DNA of 64,000 nucleotides from Adineta ricciae (Eukaryota > Rotifera > Eurotatoria > Adinetida > Adinetidae), in contig CAJNOJ010000022.1 of NCBI GenBank assembly GCA_905250025.1, positions 63,707-127,706 of the forward strand, given 5' to 3'. A program made the position numbers and the translations under genes. The notes beneath the pieces are model-generated. The model saw only the letters and a program-made list of their open reading frames with translations. It did not search any database and was not told the origin of the DNA. Shown in pieces: positions 12,601 through 22,742 of the stretch; position 1 is the stretch's first letter, and every line of letters begins with the position of its first letter.

Positions 12601-13318
12601 TCTTTACGGAACGACCATCTATTATTTTAGTTTGTGCTTTTATAATTGCACAACTTGTAGCAACATTCATTGCCGTTTATGCTACATGGGGTTTTACTGA
12701 GATTCAGGGCTGCGGATGGTCATGGGCAGGTATCGTTTGGATATGGAATGTAATTTGGTTCTTCCCATTAGATGGCCTTAAGGTAAATGAAAACGCTACG
12801 TTAAGTCCTTTTCGTTAACAACAAGCTATTTCGTATTTGTTATTAGTTTGCTCTTCGTGCCTATTTCGAACCTAAACATAGACAAGTTATCGAAGAAACT
12901 TTTGCCAAAGAGCCGTCAACACAAGCACAAATCACTCGTCGTAAAAGTACTATCGCTGGCTCTGCTGGTCGTCAACCATCACGTCGATCAACGATGGGTG
13001 CTAGTGAGTCTGGACGTTCACGACGGGAAACACTTGCTCAAGCAGCTGCTAAATATTATGCACCGAATCTCCAACATCTGTCCACACAACATCATCATCG
13101 AAATTTCGCTCGAATGTTGAAAGTCGACGGTGCGGAAGCGCCAAAAGTTGTAGTTGATCATGATGAACTTCGACGTTTTTCACTTGTACAGGTATGACAA
13201 AAAGCACAAGTGATTGTACTTCAATATCTATTGTTCTTTGACATAGGCTCATCATGCATCGAAACTACTTCACACCCCGAGTTTAAACGCAAATCGTCGA
13301 ACAACAACTGCGGTGTAG
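9643..13318 (+). CDS. plant/fungal-type plasma-membrane H+-ATPase (P3A P-type ATPase)
   Basis: Twelve exons: 9643-9791, 9847-9898, 9949-10324, 10390-10515, 10577-10736, 10789-11193, 11251-11573, 11638-12015, 12076-12209, 12264-12782, 12847-13191, 13247-13318 (1012 residues). It carries the full P-type set: TGES in the actuator domain, CSDKTGTLT with phosphorylated Asp about 354, and [10 protein letters not shown]3A hallmarks are [12 protein letters not shown] in M4 and [19 protein letters not shown] in M6, with the proton-carrying Asp about 710, plus an M2 Asn-Ser segment. These enzymes pump H+ out of plant, fungal and protist cells; animals normally use Na+/K+-ATPase instead, so horizontal origin is likely. 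The start is the first ATG after an acceptor at 9593-9594. The nucleotide-binding KGAPE motif reads KGMSH. The 130-residue C-terminal tail is basic (RRKST, SRRST, RRFS) and ends TAV, not the plant YTV 14-3-3 site. Introns match those of neighbours in size. Confidence 0.94.
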
Positions 13319-13450
13319 GAAAATCTATCCATAGTCAAACACCTTGATGACTGAAGCATTGTTTTTCTGTGTTTTATTTCATGTATGCGCATGTTTGTGT
13401 GAATAACTTTCTTTTCATTTAACGTAAAAACTCAGTGTAATAACCTACTG

Positions 13451-13951
13451 TTAATTCAGTAAATCTTTTTCTTTTGAAATCTGCGTATGATCACCACTGG
13501 CATAATTATCTACTGTGATTAATTCGGGATCATTGTTTTCGATCGATTTTCGAATCATTTCTTCGATTTCGATGTCATAATTATCATCAGGTTTATCCAG
13601 ATCGAGCATATCATCACAGTTAATCTGTTCTGCACGAGCCGATTTTGTAACTTTGATTTCAATCTGTGCTATTTTCAAACGCATTTGCTCGACTATCTCG
13701 TCGGATAGTTCACCCTCAATTTTCAATAGTAATTTCTTCATTAAACGAACGAGTTTTACTTGCTGTTGGATTCGTTCCATACGGCGAATGTTTGCCAACT
13801 CTTTTCGTACTCGCCGGTCGAATGATGATTCACGATAGACTTTGGTTAATGGCACTGCTTGACCCGTGCATACGTAGTTTTCATAGTTTAATGCTTCATG
13901 CTCGTCATGTTTTCGTGAGAATGTATTCAATGCAGCTATTATTGCGAACAT
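13451..13951 (-). CDS. uncharacterised coiled-coil protein, 166 aa
   Basis: Single uninterrupted frame from the ATG at 13951 to a stop at 13451, convergent with the H+-ATPase gene (132 nt between stops). No family recognised. The middle part (about residues 45-105) is rich in Arg/Lys/Glu/Leu/Ile with heptad-like spacing (RRVRKELANIRRMERIQQQV), suggesting a coiled coil. The C-terminal third is acidic (Asp/Glu/Asn). No signal peptide or membrane segment. A frame of this length without stops in AT-rich DNA, with balanced amino-acid use, supports a real gene; the 5' end could have a further exon. Confidence 0.55.
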   Translation of the reverse strand: MFAIIAALNTFSRKHDEHEALNYENYVCTGQAVPLTKVYRESSFDRRVRKELANIRRMERIQQQVKLVRLMKKLLLKIEGELSDEIVEQMRLKIAQIEIKVTKSARAEQINCDDMLDLDKPDDNYDIEIEEMIRKSIENNDPELITVDNYASGDHTQISKEKDLLN

Positions 13952-15338
13952 TTATTCTTAGCGCTGAAAAATCGCTCTGAAATCTAGCCTGCATAGCCTA
14001 TTCTGTTGTGCTCTTGAAATATTCGTTAACTTAAATCATATCTCAATACGAGGGAATAGCATACTTTCATATCAGTTGATGACGCATTCGAAAAACGTCA
14101 TATCATTCTTCTTTACATCACATGTACATTGTACTTTAGATAAAAAGTACGTCGGTTAGAGGCAAACGGCTTTTTTCGAATACACAGAAAGACTAAGAGA
14201 GAGAAAATAGTGTCTTATTGTCTATTTGATCGATCAGAATTGCATAGGCAAGAAATAGACAGTATTTAGCTGCGACTACACACTATTTATATCTTTGAAT
14301 GATGTGAAGTTTGTCTGTAGAAAAGACAAAAACGGCTTGAGAAACAAACTCAGCCGTCAAAGCCCACGAAGGTGAAAAAAGTTCGATCATATGCACACCC
14401 TTAAATAACCTTAAAAGCTAATATTGATTTTTTCCAAATCACTGTATATAAACGAATAAGATGCATTATGATGATCTTGGGATTCAACAGCATGGAATAT
14501 CAATCGTTTTCATCTATCGAAGACTGCATGGAAACTGATAAGTTATTTTGTCCCAGACTTTTGTCTAGAAAAACAGAACAATATTGATAGAATCAAGTGA
14601 GTTGGGAAAACTAGATATTAGATACGAGAATTTCGTTGTTGAACATTAATCTTAGAAAGAATGGCTGAATATCAATGTCAACGACGAACAGTAATGACCT
14701 TAGACGAATTGTCAGCTGACTACAAAACACATCATATGCGTTTTGCTTGTTTTGAAGCACTTCAACACGAATCATATGATCTTCTCCAATGATATCAAGT
14801 ACATTTCTGTGCATCACAAGTGTTTTGTTTACTTGTAGTTGTTAATATGCTTGATATGAATGTTTCTCTATTGACTCTCGTGCTTCATCACGCAGACAAC
14901 CAGCAAGCTATTCCAATTTTCTTCTCATTTTATGTACGACCTTGGATGGTCATGATGATGAGAGTAATGATAAGCAAAAACTACTGCAGAATAAGTCAGC
15001 TGTCTGATATTAAACGTCGAATCACGCGTCCATTTTCGAATATATAGTGAGCCATAAGAATGGATATAAACAGATTAGAAAAAAAAACAAGTTTAATCGT
15101 AGAAGTGAAGATGTTTTTTTTTCATTTTACTCAATAGTACCTAGAGTGATTTATGCGAAAAGCGCGATAGCCATTCCGATGAGTAAATGTGTTTACATAG
15201 GCTTTTATCGTATCAATTTTAGTAATTTATATTTGTATGGTATGTTCTCTCTTGTAGATTTAGTCATATTCTATATTTATTTATAACTTTCATTCATTTC
15301 TCTAATCAAGAACACTAGTCTATACATTGCTTGTATCA
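13952..15338. other. spacer, no gene seen
   Basis: AT-rich DNA with only short unconvincing frames (for example minus 14611-14817). It probably holds the promoters of the 166-aa gene (-) and of the PIM-like kinase (+). Confidence 0.55.
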
Positions 15339-18300
15339 ATGGAAGTGTTTCATTTTCTTAAAAGAAAATCCCGACGATATTTATGTCATCTTGGAAACAA
15401 AGAACCATCTTCAGGTAAGATTCATTATCTTTCTTTTGTATACGCTCTCGTTTGTTGCATTAGAAATATATGGATACACGAGTTTATAATATGATATCGA
15501 TGTTTGATAATGTTGATATGTTATTGTATTCAGTTTCTTATACACGTACACTTCGATATTCTTTTTTCTAATAATAGATTAGAAGATTTGATTCGACGAT
15601 GTATCTCGTATTAGAAGACAACGCAAGATACACCCTCATTCTGTGCATGTATATACTACAGCTGAGAATCGAAGGAAGAAAGAAGAGAAAGAAAAAGACC
15701 AATTCAAACTTGTGTACATGATAAAAGAAGAGAAAAGTCTTTTTTTCTCTTTTTTCCTGTCGGTAGAGAAAAAATCAAGTCGAGAAAAAGATTTTCTTTT
15801 CCTCCCTCTCTCCCTCTCATTCTCCTTCGATCGTCTCCTTCTCTGACATAACTTGCTCGCATCTGATCGCTTCGTCAGATAGATTAGTTTGAATACGCGT
15901 GATTACTGTTCACAACACATTGTCAACTATTAAGAAATCTCCCGTTGTCGGAATTAAAATCAATTCGACACGGGATAAATAGAAGAACCGTTAGCAATGG
16001 AAACACCGATATTGTTGATTTTAATTTGACCATCGAAAAAGAAAGTATGGCACATTTAACAGCTTGTCCAGAGACCAATACAGATGATGATCGTCAGCTT
16101 GTGTCTTTTACAAATAAACTACCCTATTATGTAAGACATCTATGCAAATCTACCAATAAAAATAAGACAACAGCGGTCACAGCAAAGTCAAGTAAGCATC
16201 ACTGAGAGAAGCGTTTACGAATATTTGTGAATGATTAAAGAAGAGAGCCAAACGAGAAAACAAAAATAGCTTTGGCTTGATATTTGTCAACAATCAGCTG
16301 GGCTTTGTTTTTTACACATATGATTATATAGTTAAAGCGAAAGGAGGCCGATTAAGGACAGAATAGGAGAAATTCCGAGTCGCGCTGCGCCGATAACCGT
16401 CGATAAGAGATTTTGGAAAGAGTAATTGTTATAAAAAAAAAAGAAAGATTTCTACTCCAAGTATTTTGTTGTCTTTTCTTCAGGAAAGTGTATATTTACT
16501 GTCACTTCTATTTTTATCACTTATACCATGTATACTGTCTCGTTACTCCTTCGAATTTATGCACTTCATTCATTTTATTGATGAAGTCGTCTATTCGAAG
16601 TTTCTCGTCTCTTCCATGCAAACTTAGACAACATTATTATCATCAACATTGTTGTTGTTGTTGTTTTGAGGGTGATTTTCACCGTTTCAAAACCAATCAT
16701 ATCAGTCTCACCATCTATTCAATCGGCAACAATGTGAGCTCTTTCGAAAGAGTATTCTAGCATTTTCTTTTTTGCTTTATATCCCTTTTTTCTTAACATT
16801 CAATGGTAGAAAAAAACGGTTCTTTGTCGTCTCTTAACCTTGAATCTCTTTTTCTCTCTCTCTCTCCCTGTCCCTTTGCTTAGTCGATCGTTCGCATTTG
16901 CAATACACATACCAAGGTTTCATAGCTAATTACATATTTCTCTATCTTTCTCTCCCCCTTCTCTCTGTCGTTTTTCTTCGACGATGGGTTTGTGCGGTTG
17001 CTTAGATCATATATATTGAACAACAAGGTTGTTATGTTTGCTAGTCGCTATAGAACATGACGAAGACGACATTACAAGGTCTTGACAAAATGAGTAAATA
17101 AAAAAAACCGCCAAGACAGATGTAAAAATAGAACGAGGAAAAAAGGAAGTTTTGTTTTTTGTTGTTATTATTTTGTAGCTTTGCTTATGAAAGTGTTTCT
17201 CCAAGGTCGTTCTTTCTCTTCGTTGATTATTTTGCCTTTATTGTTGAGAAAGAGAAAAGCTGAACTAAGACGCGCCCCTGTTCGCGCGGTGATGAATATA
17301 AGTCCCTTCGACCTTGAAGCAAATATTATTCATTAGTGCAAAAGAAGAAAAGGAACAGAACAAGACAAACAGATGATTTGCTTTTATCATGCTTGGTAAT
17401 GACTCCGCGTGTATATTGCATGTGATGTGAGTGCGTGATGGTATATCATCATTCAGCACAATCACAACTAGCAACCACAAAAATCCTGTTCTCTTAGATT
17501 TTTTTTTCGTCGTTCTTATATTTTGAAGGTTATTCTGTTTCTCTTGCTCGCGACTGTTCTCGTCTCATATGGTAGTTTTTCTTCCTCCGTTCCTGTTGCT
17601 TTGCTCATTTTTGCGGTTAGAACAAAACCCAATCCACATTTTTTCATCTGCTCAAGCAGGCCACATCGTCGTCGGGTGAATCGTTTTTGACAACTCCGTC
17701 GTTTTCCTTTCTTTCTTTCTTTCTTTCGTTACGTAACTCCTGCAACTATCATCAGTTAAAGTGCATCCAGCACCCAATTCATCGTGTGTACACATACGCG
17801 AAAAAAAAGGAGAGCCTTGAACGTGTATGTGCTGTAATGGTGTAGAAGAAAAGAGAACGAAGGTACTAACAAAGAAGAGAGAAAGTGTCAATCGAGAAAA
17901 ATAATCTTCTCGACAGGGTTAAGTCGAGTACTTTTTCTGACCGACAATCAAATAAGTCAGTGTGTGTCCATATCGCATGAGCGTGGATAAAATAGAGACA
18001 GAACGGGGAGAAAAATTTTCGAGAGAATGTTGTTGCGCGATGAACATCGACCGATGATAGACTAGAAAAGAAAAAGAAAAAATAGCCCATTGTACAATTG
18101 CCTCCAAACGGTCAAACTAAATATAAACAGAACAGAATTACGCGTGTTCATGTGTGTGTGTGTGTGAATCTAAGATTATTCTGTGTAACAGTCGATGTTG
18201 TTTTTGTTTTTTAGAAGATCAGAATTTGTCATCTGAAGTGGATTCAATACATCTAAATGAGAAACCTCGTCAATCTGTAGCCGTTTTTTCACTCTCGTCA

Positions 18301-19729
18301 TCCTCGTCTTCATCGTCAATAAACGAACCAATCGGAATATCATCCATAATGTCAACACGTATTCTACCAGTCGGATATTATCATGAACAAGAACAAAATG
18401 CCTCGATAAAATCAAATCAGAATACATCGACAGCTACACCATCGACGTCATCGTCGATAATGAAATGTTTCAATAGTTATCGTGAGCAAATGCCATTCAC
18501 TTCAAGTTGTTCATCATCGTCTTCGTCGGCATCGTCGTCAACATCGACAGAGCCATCGGTGAAAAACGATTTTCTGACATCATTCAAATCGGCTGGTCAT
18601 TATCTTCCCACAGTCGATTCTTTAACAATTGAACAAAATCTATTTAATATGGTTCGTTTTGATATTGTCAAATCCAATTTTTGTGATTATTATCAACTGG
18701 GAGAATTTGTTCGAAGTGGAGGATTTGCAGATATATACGAAGGCATTCGTTTAAGTGATAATAAGAAAGTTGTCGTGAAATTTATTCCAAAGGAAAAGAC
18801 GAAGAATTGGTTAATGGTCAATCAAAAGAAATATCCAGCAGAAGTTCTATTACATAAAGCTGTGCATGAAATTCAAGGTACGAACGTTTTCTGTTCTATT
18901 TCTCGTAAACCAGATTCGATTTGAATATTTCTTTCTTCTAGGAGTTATTCATGTTTATGATTATTTTGAGAATGCTGAACATTGGGTGTTGGTCATGGAA
19001 CGTTTGATCAATTGTCAAGATCTATTCGATTATTTGGAAGCAAGCGATCAAGGACGACTTAATGAAGCTACAGCGAAGAAATTTTTTCAACAATTAGTTC
19101 AAATTAATTTAGCTATGTTAAGGTAAATATCAACAACGAACTTGAAAAAAAACGAACAGCAGGTTAAATGCCCAGGCATTTGAAAAACAGCTGTTCGCTG
19201 AAATCGTCTATAAATAACTTCGTGTACTAATTTGACTGGATATGAAACAATTCGATTTCATTTTAGGAAAGGCGTTGTTCATCGTGATCTTAAAAGTGAA
19301 AATATTCTCGTGGATCTCGATACTCAATCACTTGTATTAATTGATTTTGGTGCTAGTGCCATATACAAATCACCAGTAACACATTACTCAGATTTTCATG
19401 GAACGAAACAATACAAATCACCTGAATACATTCTTCGAAAGCGTTATAGAGGAGTACCATCAACTGTTTGGACACTCGGAGTATTGCTATACGATATGGT
19501 TTGTTTCGAATCGATTGTTAGTTTTTTTCGCATTGGAATGTGCATTTTCGTTTAGGTCAATGGCGGCTTGCCATTTGAGAACGAAGCGGAAATAACTGGA
19601 CATAAATTAGTATTAAGATCGCATATATCAGCTGATCTGAAAAATTTAATTCAACGATGTTTAGCACACAATCCTGATCGACGACCATCTTTAGAAGCAA
19701 TACTAGAACATAGTTGGATTAAAAGTTAA
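15339..19729 (+). CDS. PIM-like Ser/Thr protein kinase
   Basis: Exons 15339-15414, 18215-18877, 18942-19122, 19267-19498, 19556-19729 (441 residues). The first exon is joined across a 2.8-kb intron because its GTAAGA donor and phase fit the acceptor at 18213-18214 exactly. A Ser-rich N-terminal region precedes a complete kinase domain. The Gly-rich loop is [13 protein letters not shown], the ATP Lys is in VVVKFI, the catalytic loop is HRDLKSEN, and the metal-binding motif is DFG. The activation segment ends SPEYI, and there is a C-lobe Arg in PDRRPS. The segments [20 protein letters not shown] and [21 protein letters not shown] match PIM kinases, which are constitutively active growth and survival kinases. 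The PIM-specific hinge Pro is not obvious (MERLINCQ). An alternative first exon is described separately. Confidence 0.85.
16047..16191 (+). CDS. candidate alternative first coding exon of the PIM-like kinase
   Basis: Inside intron 1, the ATG at 16047 opens 48 codons ([18 protein letters not shown]...) with coding-like composition and then a consensus donor (a|gtaagc, GT at 16192-16193). The exon ends in phase 1, the same phase as the first exon at 15414, and can therefore splice in frame to 18215. The frame is open upstream to about 15930 without a usable ATG or a matching-phase acceptor, which argues for an alternative start, not an internal exon. No transcript evidence is available here. 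Confidence 0.4.
17706..17727. repeat. (TTTC)n microsatellite
   Basis: Tetranucleotide run inside the PIM-like kinase intron 1. Confidence 0.85.
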
Positions 19730-20524
19730 AATCTTTATTCTTTTTGCGCAATTTCTCTTCTGTTTTTTTAATCAAACAGTGAGTGTGTACTATGTATGTC
19801 CCGCATTTATTTTCTTCTCAAGTGTGTTGGTGCTCCTCATCCAGGATTCCCCTTCCCCCTCCCCTTTATCAGGAATAATATATCTTCTTCCACATAGGCC
19901 AATTCTGTATGCTTTAGCTCTACTACTATTTCTTCTTCTCCTCCTCCTCAGTGATACCTGTGCGGCAGGTTTAATATATGGTACATTTCGTTTTCTTTTT
20001 TCTCTGCATGTATTAGATTAGAATGTCTTTTCATAAAATTGTCTTGCTTATCCTTCAAATTCAATGTCTGATAATTGTTGAGAGTAGATAGAGAAAGAAA
20101 TCATTTTGTGTATTTGTTTATTTGCCTTTGTGACGATAAGAAAAAGCCAAACAATCTCAGTTCATTTGTCGGAAAAAAAACATACTACTACACATGTATT
20201 AGTTGATTTTCTTGTAATCTTTTTCGTATGATGTCTACTTATTCTGGAAAACAAAAACGAACAATAACTAATATGATGAATAATCTTTACTTTTTTTCTT
20301 CTTCTTGTTCTTTGTCTTGGTTCTTCTTTCTTTTACGCGTACATATTTGTGTTTACTCCATTCTGATGAATAAAAAAAATTCTACATCATCCAATTGCAT
20401 TCAGCTGCGATTACCATAACAACAATCAAATGAAGAAAGGGAAAGAGTTTTAGACTCTATCAACTTCACTCTCGTCATTCTTACGGCAAGCATTCATTAC
20501 GTTACATTCGTACTTACGAGAACT
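19730..20524. other. kinase 3' UTR and spacer
   Basis: T-rich, no coding exon supported. It contains the probable 3' UTR of the kinase and the promoter of the small hydrophilic gene at 20525. Confidence 0.6.
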
Positions 20525-20779
20525 ATGGCAAGTGCTCCACAGTTAGAAATTCAGAAACAAGAAGGTGTACCCGTGTCGGAAGACGGTACAATTGGTGGTC
20601 ATCAAGCTGATAAAGCCAAATCTCAATTTAAAGAACAAGAAGCTGATGCCAAACTACACGAAACATCTGTGACACAAAATATCACACCCGGACAAAATTT
20701 ACTTGGCCATCAAGATTCGGCACAGCCAGGAATTCGTCCAGGTGATGTCGCGGGCAAAGCTGGTGGACCATCAACTTAA
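20525..20779 (+). CDS. small Gly/Gln/Ala-rich hydrophilin-like protein, 84 aa
   Basis: Intronless frame of 84 residues with a clean ATG and an AATAAA signal about 80 nt after the stop. The protein has no Cys, Trp or Tyr, is about 13% Gly, and is rich in Gln, Ala, Lys, Glu and Asp, with one Phe. It is predicted to be fully disordered. Weak internal similarity is seen among the short PG/GH segments (TPGQNLLGHQD, QPGIRPGDVAGK). Composition meets the usual hydrophilin description (Gly above 6%, high hydrophilicity), a class that includes many desiccation-associated proteins. No named family recognised; the desiccation link is inference from composition and the suspected host. Confidence 0.65.
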   Translation: MASAPQLEIQKQEGVPVSEDGTIGGHQADKAKSQFKEQEADAKLHETSVTQNITPGQNLLGHQDSAQPGIRPGDVAGKAGGPST

Positions 20780-21476
20780 AATGATATTGATTCTATCGTG
20801 ATTAAGAGAATCATTCTTGAACTATTTTGTATAGCTTTTTCCTCGTGTATTTTCTCAATAAATAATCCAGTTTGGTTTTTTTCAATATTGAACTTGACAA
20901 CCTTCGACTGTAAGAAAAGTAAGTTTATTTGTTCAGCTTTCTTCTATGGATTTTAACAATATCGCTTTCAAGATCAAATTCGAAATTCAAGGAAAATGAA
21001 CAGCGAAGTATATGTGAACGACTGTCCTTGAACATTTATTTACTCTGAATAGAATAGACTAAACATACACATGTAAAATTACTCTAAGAAAATATTTATT
21101 TCCCGTTTGAGCCGTATACCTTCGTCATTCTTGGAAGGAAAGAACATACAAGTAGATTGAGAGTTTTGCACAGAAGTCATCCAATTGGATTTATTTCGCT
21201 ATTCGTATATGTACACACCCAAAAACGGCGATTAATCACTTCGATGAGGAAAAAATCTAGTGAATGCTGAAGGTCACGCGTTTTCGTGTATCGATTTATT
21301 ACGTCATGCGAGTGAATGAAACGAAAGAGAAAAAATGATAGATTTTTTGTTCGCCATGATGATACATATTAAATGACAAGCTTCAATAATTAGCGATATT
21401 ATTCGTTTGTAAAAGGAAAAATAAGAAAAGTAAAAACAACGACTGACTTCGTCGTTTACTTATAATTTTAACAAAT
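20780..21476. other. spacer, no gene seen
   Basis: Holds the AATAAA near 20858-20863 for the upstream gene. The rest is AT-rich with only trivial frames. Confidence 0.6.
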
Positions 21477-22007
21477 ATGGCGCAGTGTTTTGATACTTGG
21501 ACTAATCAATATGTCTATTGCACTTCGAATAGGACTGCATACATGTAAATAGATCTGAATTTTCCTAAAAAAACGATGGCTAGATTTCTTGTCATTATTT
21601 CAGTGCGGTAGGAGTTATCGTTCCGGCATTGATTTTTATTCTTATTATCCTAATTTTTCTTTATCGTCGGTACAAATTAAAAAAATATCAACGAGGTATG
21701 ACTAAAGATTTTAGATCAGGACTGAAAGAAGGATTATTTGTTCCTAGATCAACAGATGTATGTCATGAACACTATCGTACCGATTCACAACCATGATGAG
21801 CAACAACAAGCACCATACAGCTCTACATATCCACCTACGTATACAACGGTAACCGAGAATCCTTATGAGAAACCACCATCGTACGAACAAACTGTTCAAG
21901 AGATATCAGAAGCCAATCGCATGGCTAATGATCCTGCAGCTATTCTACCTGTTACGACCATGACATCATCAGCAGCAGTACAAACAACTAATCCATCACG
22001 AAATTAA
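21477..22007 (+). CDS. small single-pass membrane protein with PPxY motifs, 139 aa
   Basis: Exons 21477-21544, 21604-21695, 21748-22007. The order is a short N-terminal ectodomain with two Cys and an N-glycosylation site (MAQCFDTWTNQYVYCTSNRT), one transmembrane helix (VGVIVPALIFILIILIFL), a basic stop-transfer stretch (YRRYKLKK), and a cytoplasmic tail of about 90 residues. The tail has PPTY and PPSY motifs, the classic ligands of WW domains in Nedd4-type ubiquitin ligases. There is no cleavable signal peptide, so topology is type III-like. The layout resembles WBP1/VOPP1/Shisa-type adaptors, but I see no family-defining signature beyond the layout. The phases of all three exons agree. Confidence 0.7.
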
Positions 22008-22742
22008 ACACAAGTCTTCATCCTTTTCAGGATTACGTCATAGGACATTTTTGTGTTTTTATATTTTTGTTATTCTCCCTGCGGCGCAGTAACCTTGAGT
22101 CATATGTTACAGTGCGACATCTAAGATGTTCCATCTTTTCTTATATCTATTCATGCAACAATCAAACGTTTCATTGAATTATTTGTAATCTTCAAAACAT
22201 TCGTGATAACTATAAAAATACTTTGATTTCGGCCATTTTTCTTCTATAGAGGTCTATTCCATAATTTACCATAGAAGAACATAGTAGCCAGTCGTTATTA
22301 GTAGAGGGGAAAAAAAGCAAATAAACAAACAATTCTTCTTCACATCCGTACTCTTATTCAAATTCTCTCTTTCTCTCTATTTTTTTTCTACTAGACAGAG
22401 GAGAAAAGTCTCGAGTCTTCGTCACTTGTCTCATCTGTTATTTTATTATGGTAGTTTTGTGAGAAACTTCCGATTTCCTCTAGAAGAGTCATTGGCGAAT
22501 TCCTACAATATGTTATTCATTTTTTCATGATATAGTCATTGGCTTTTAATAAGATTACTTTCTTTTTAAGATTGCATCTCTTATTTTTCTATATCAAACA
22601 GAAAAAGACAGAATTCGATTGTCAAGTGCATGTATTAGAGTGTATATATCTTCCTATTTTCTACTCTTGTTATCGCCTCATTAAGGCGTTTGATCTGATC
22701 AAATATAGTTATTTCTAATAGGATAATTAAATTAATTAGAAA
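22008..22742. other. spacer and FMR1 upstream region
   Basis: T-rich 3' UTR of the PPxY gene, then about 400 nt of AT-rich DNA before the FMR1 start. No coding exon supported. Confidence 0.6.

Larger units (their letters stand above)
15415..18214 (+). other. PIM-like kinase intron 1 (2.8 kb)
   Basis: By far the longest intron in the window, against a norm of about 55 nt. It is pyrimidine-rich and contains the candidate alternative exon at 16047-16191, a (TTTC)n run near 17706-17727, and a TG run just before the acceptor. Likely holds a second promoter; that is inference. Confidence 0.5.
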
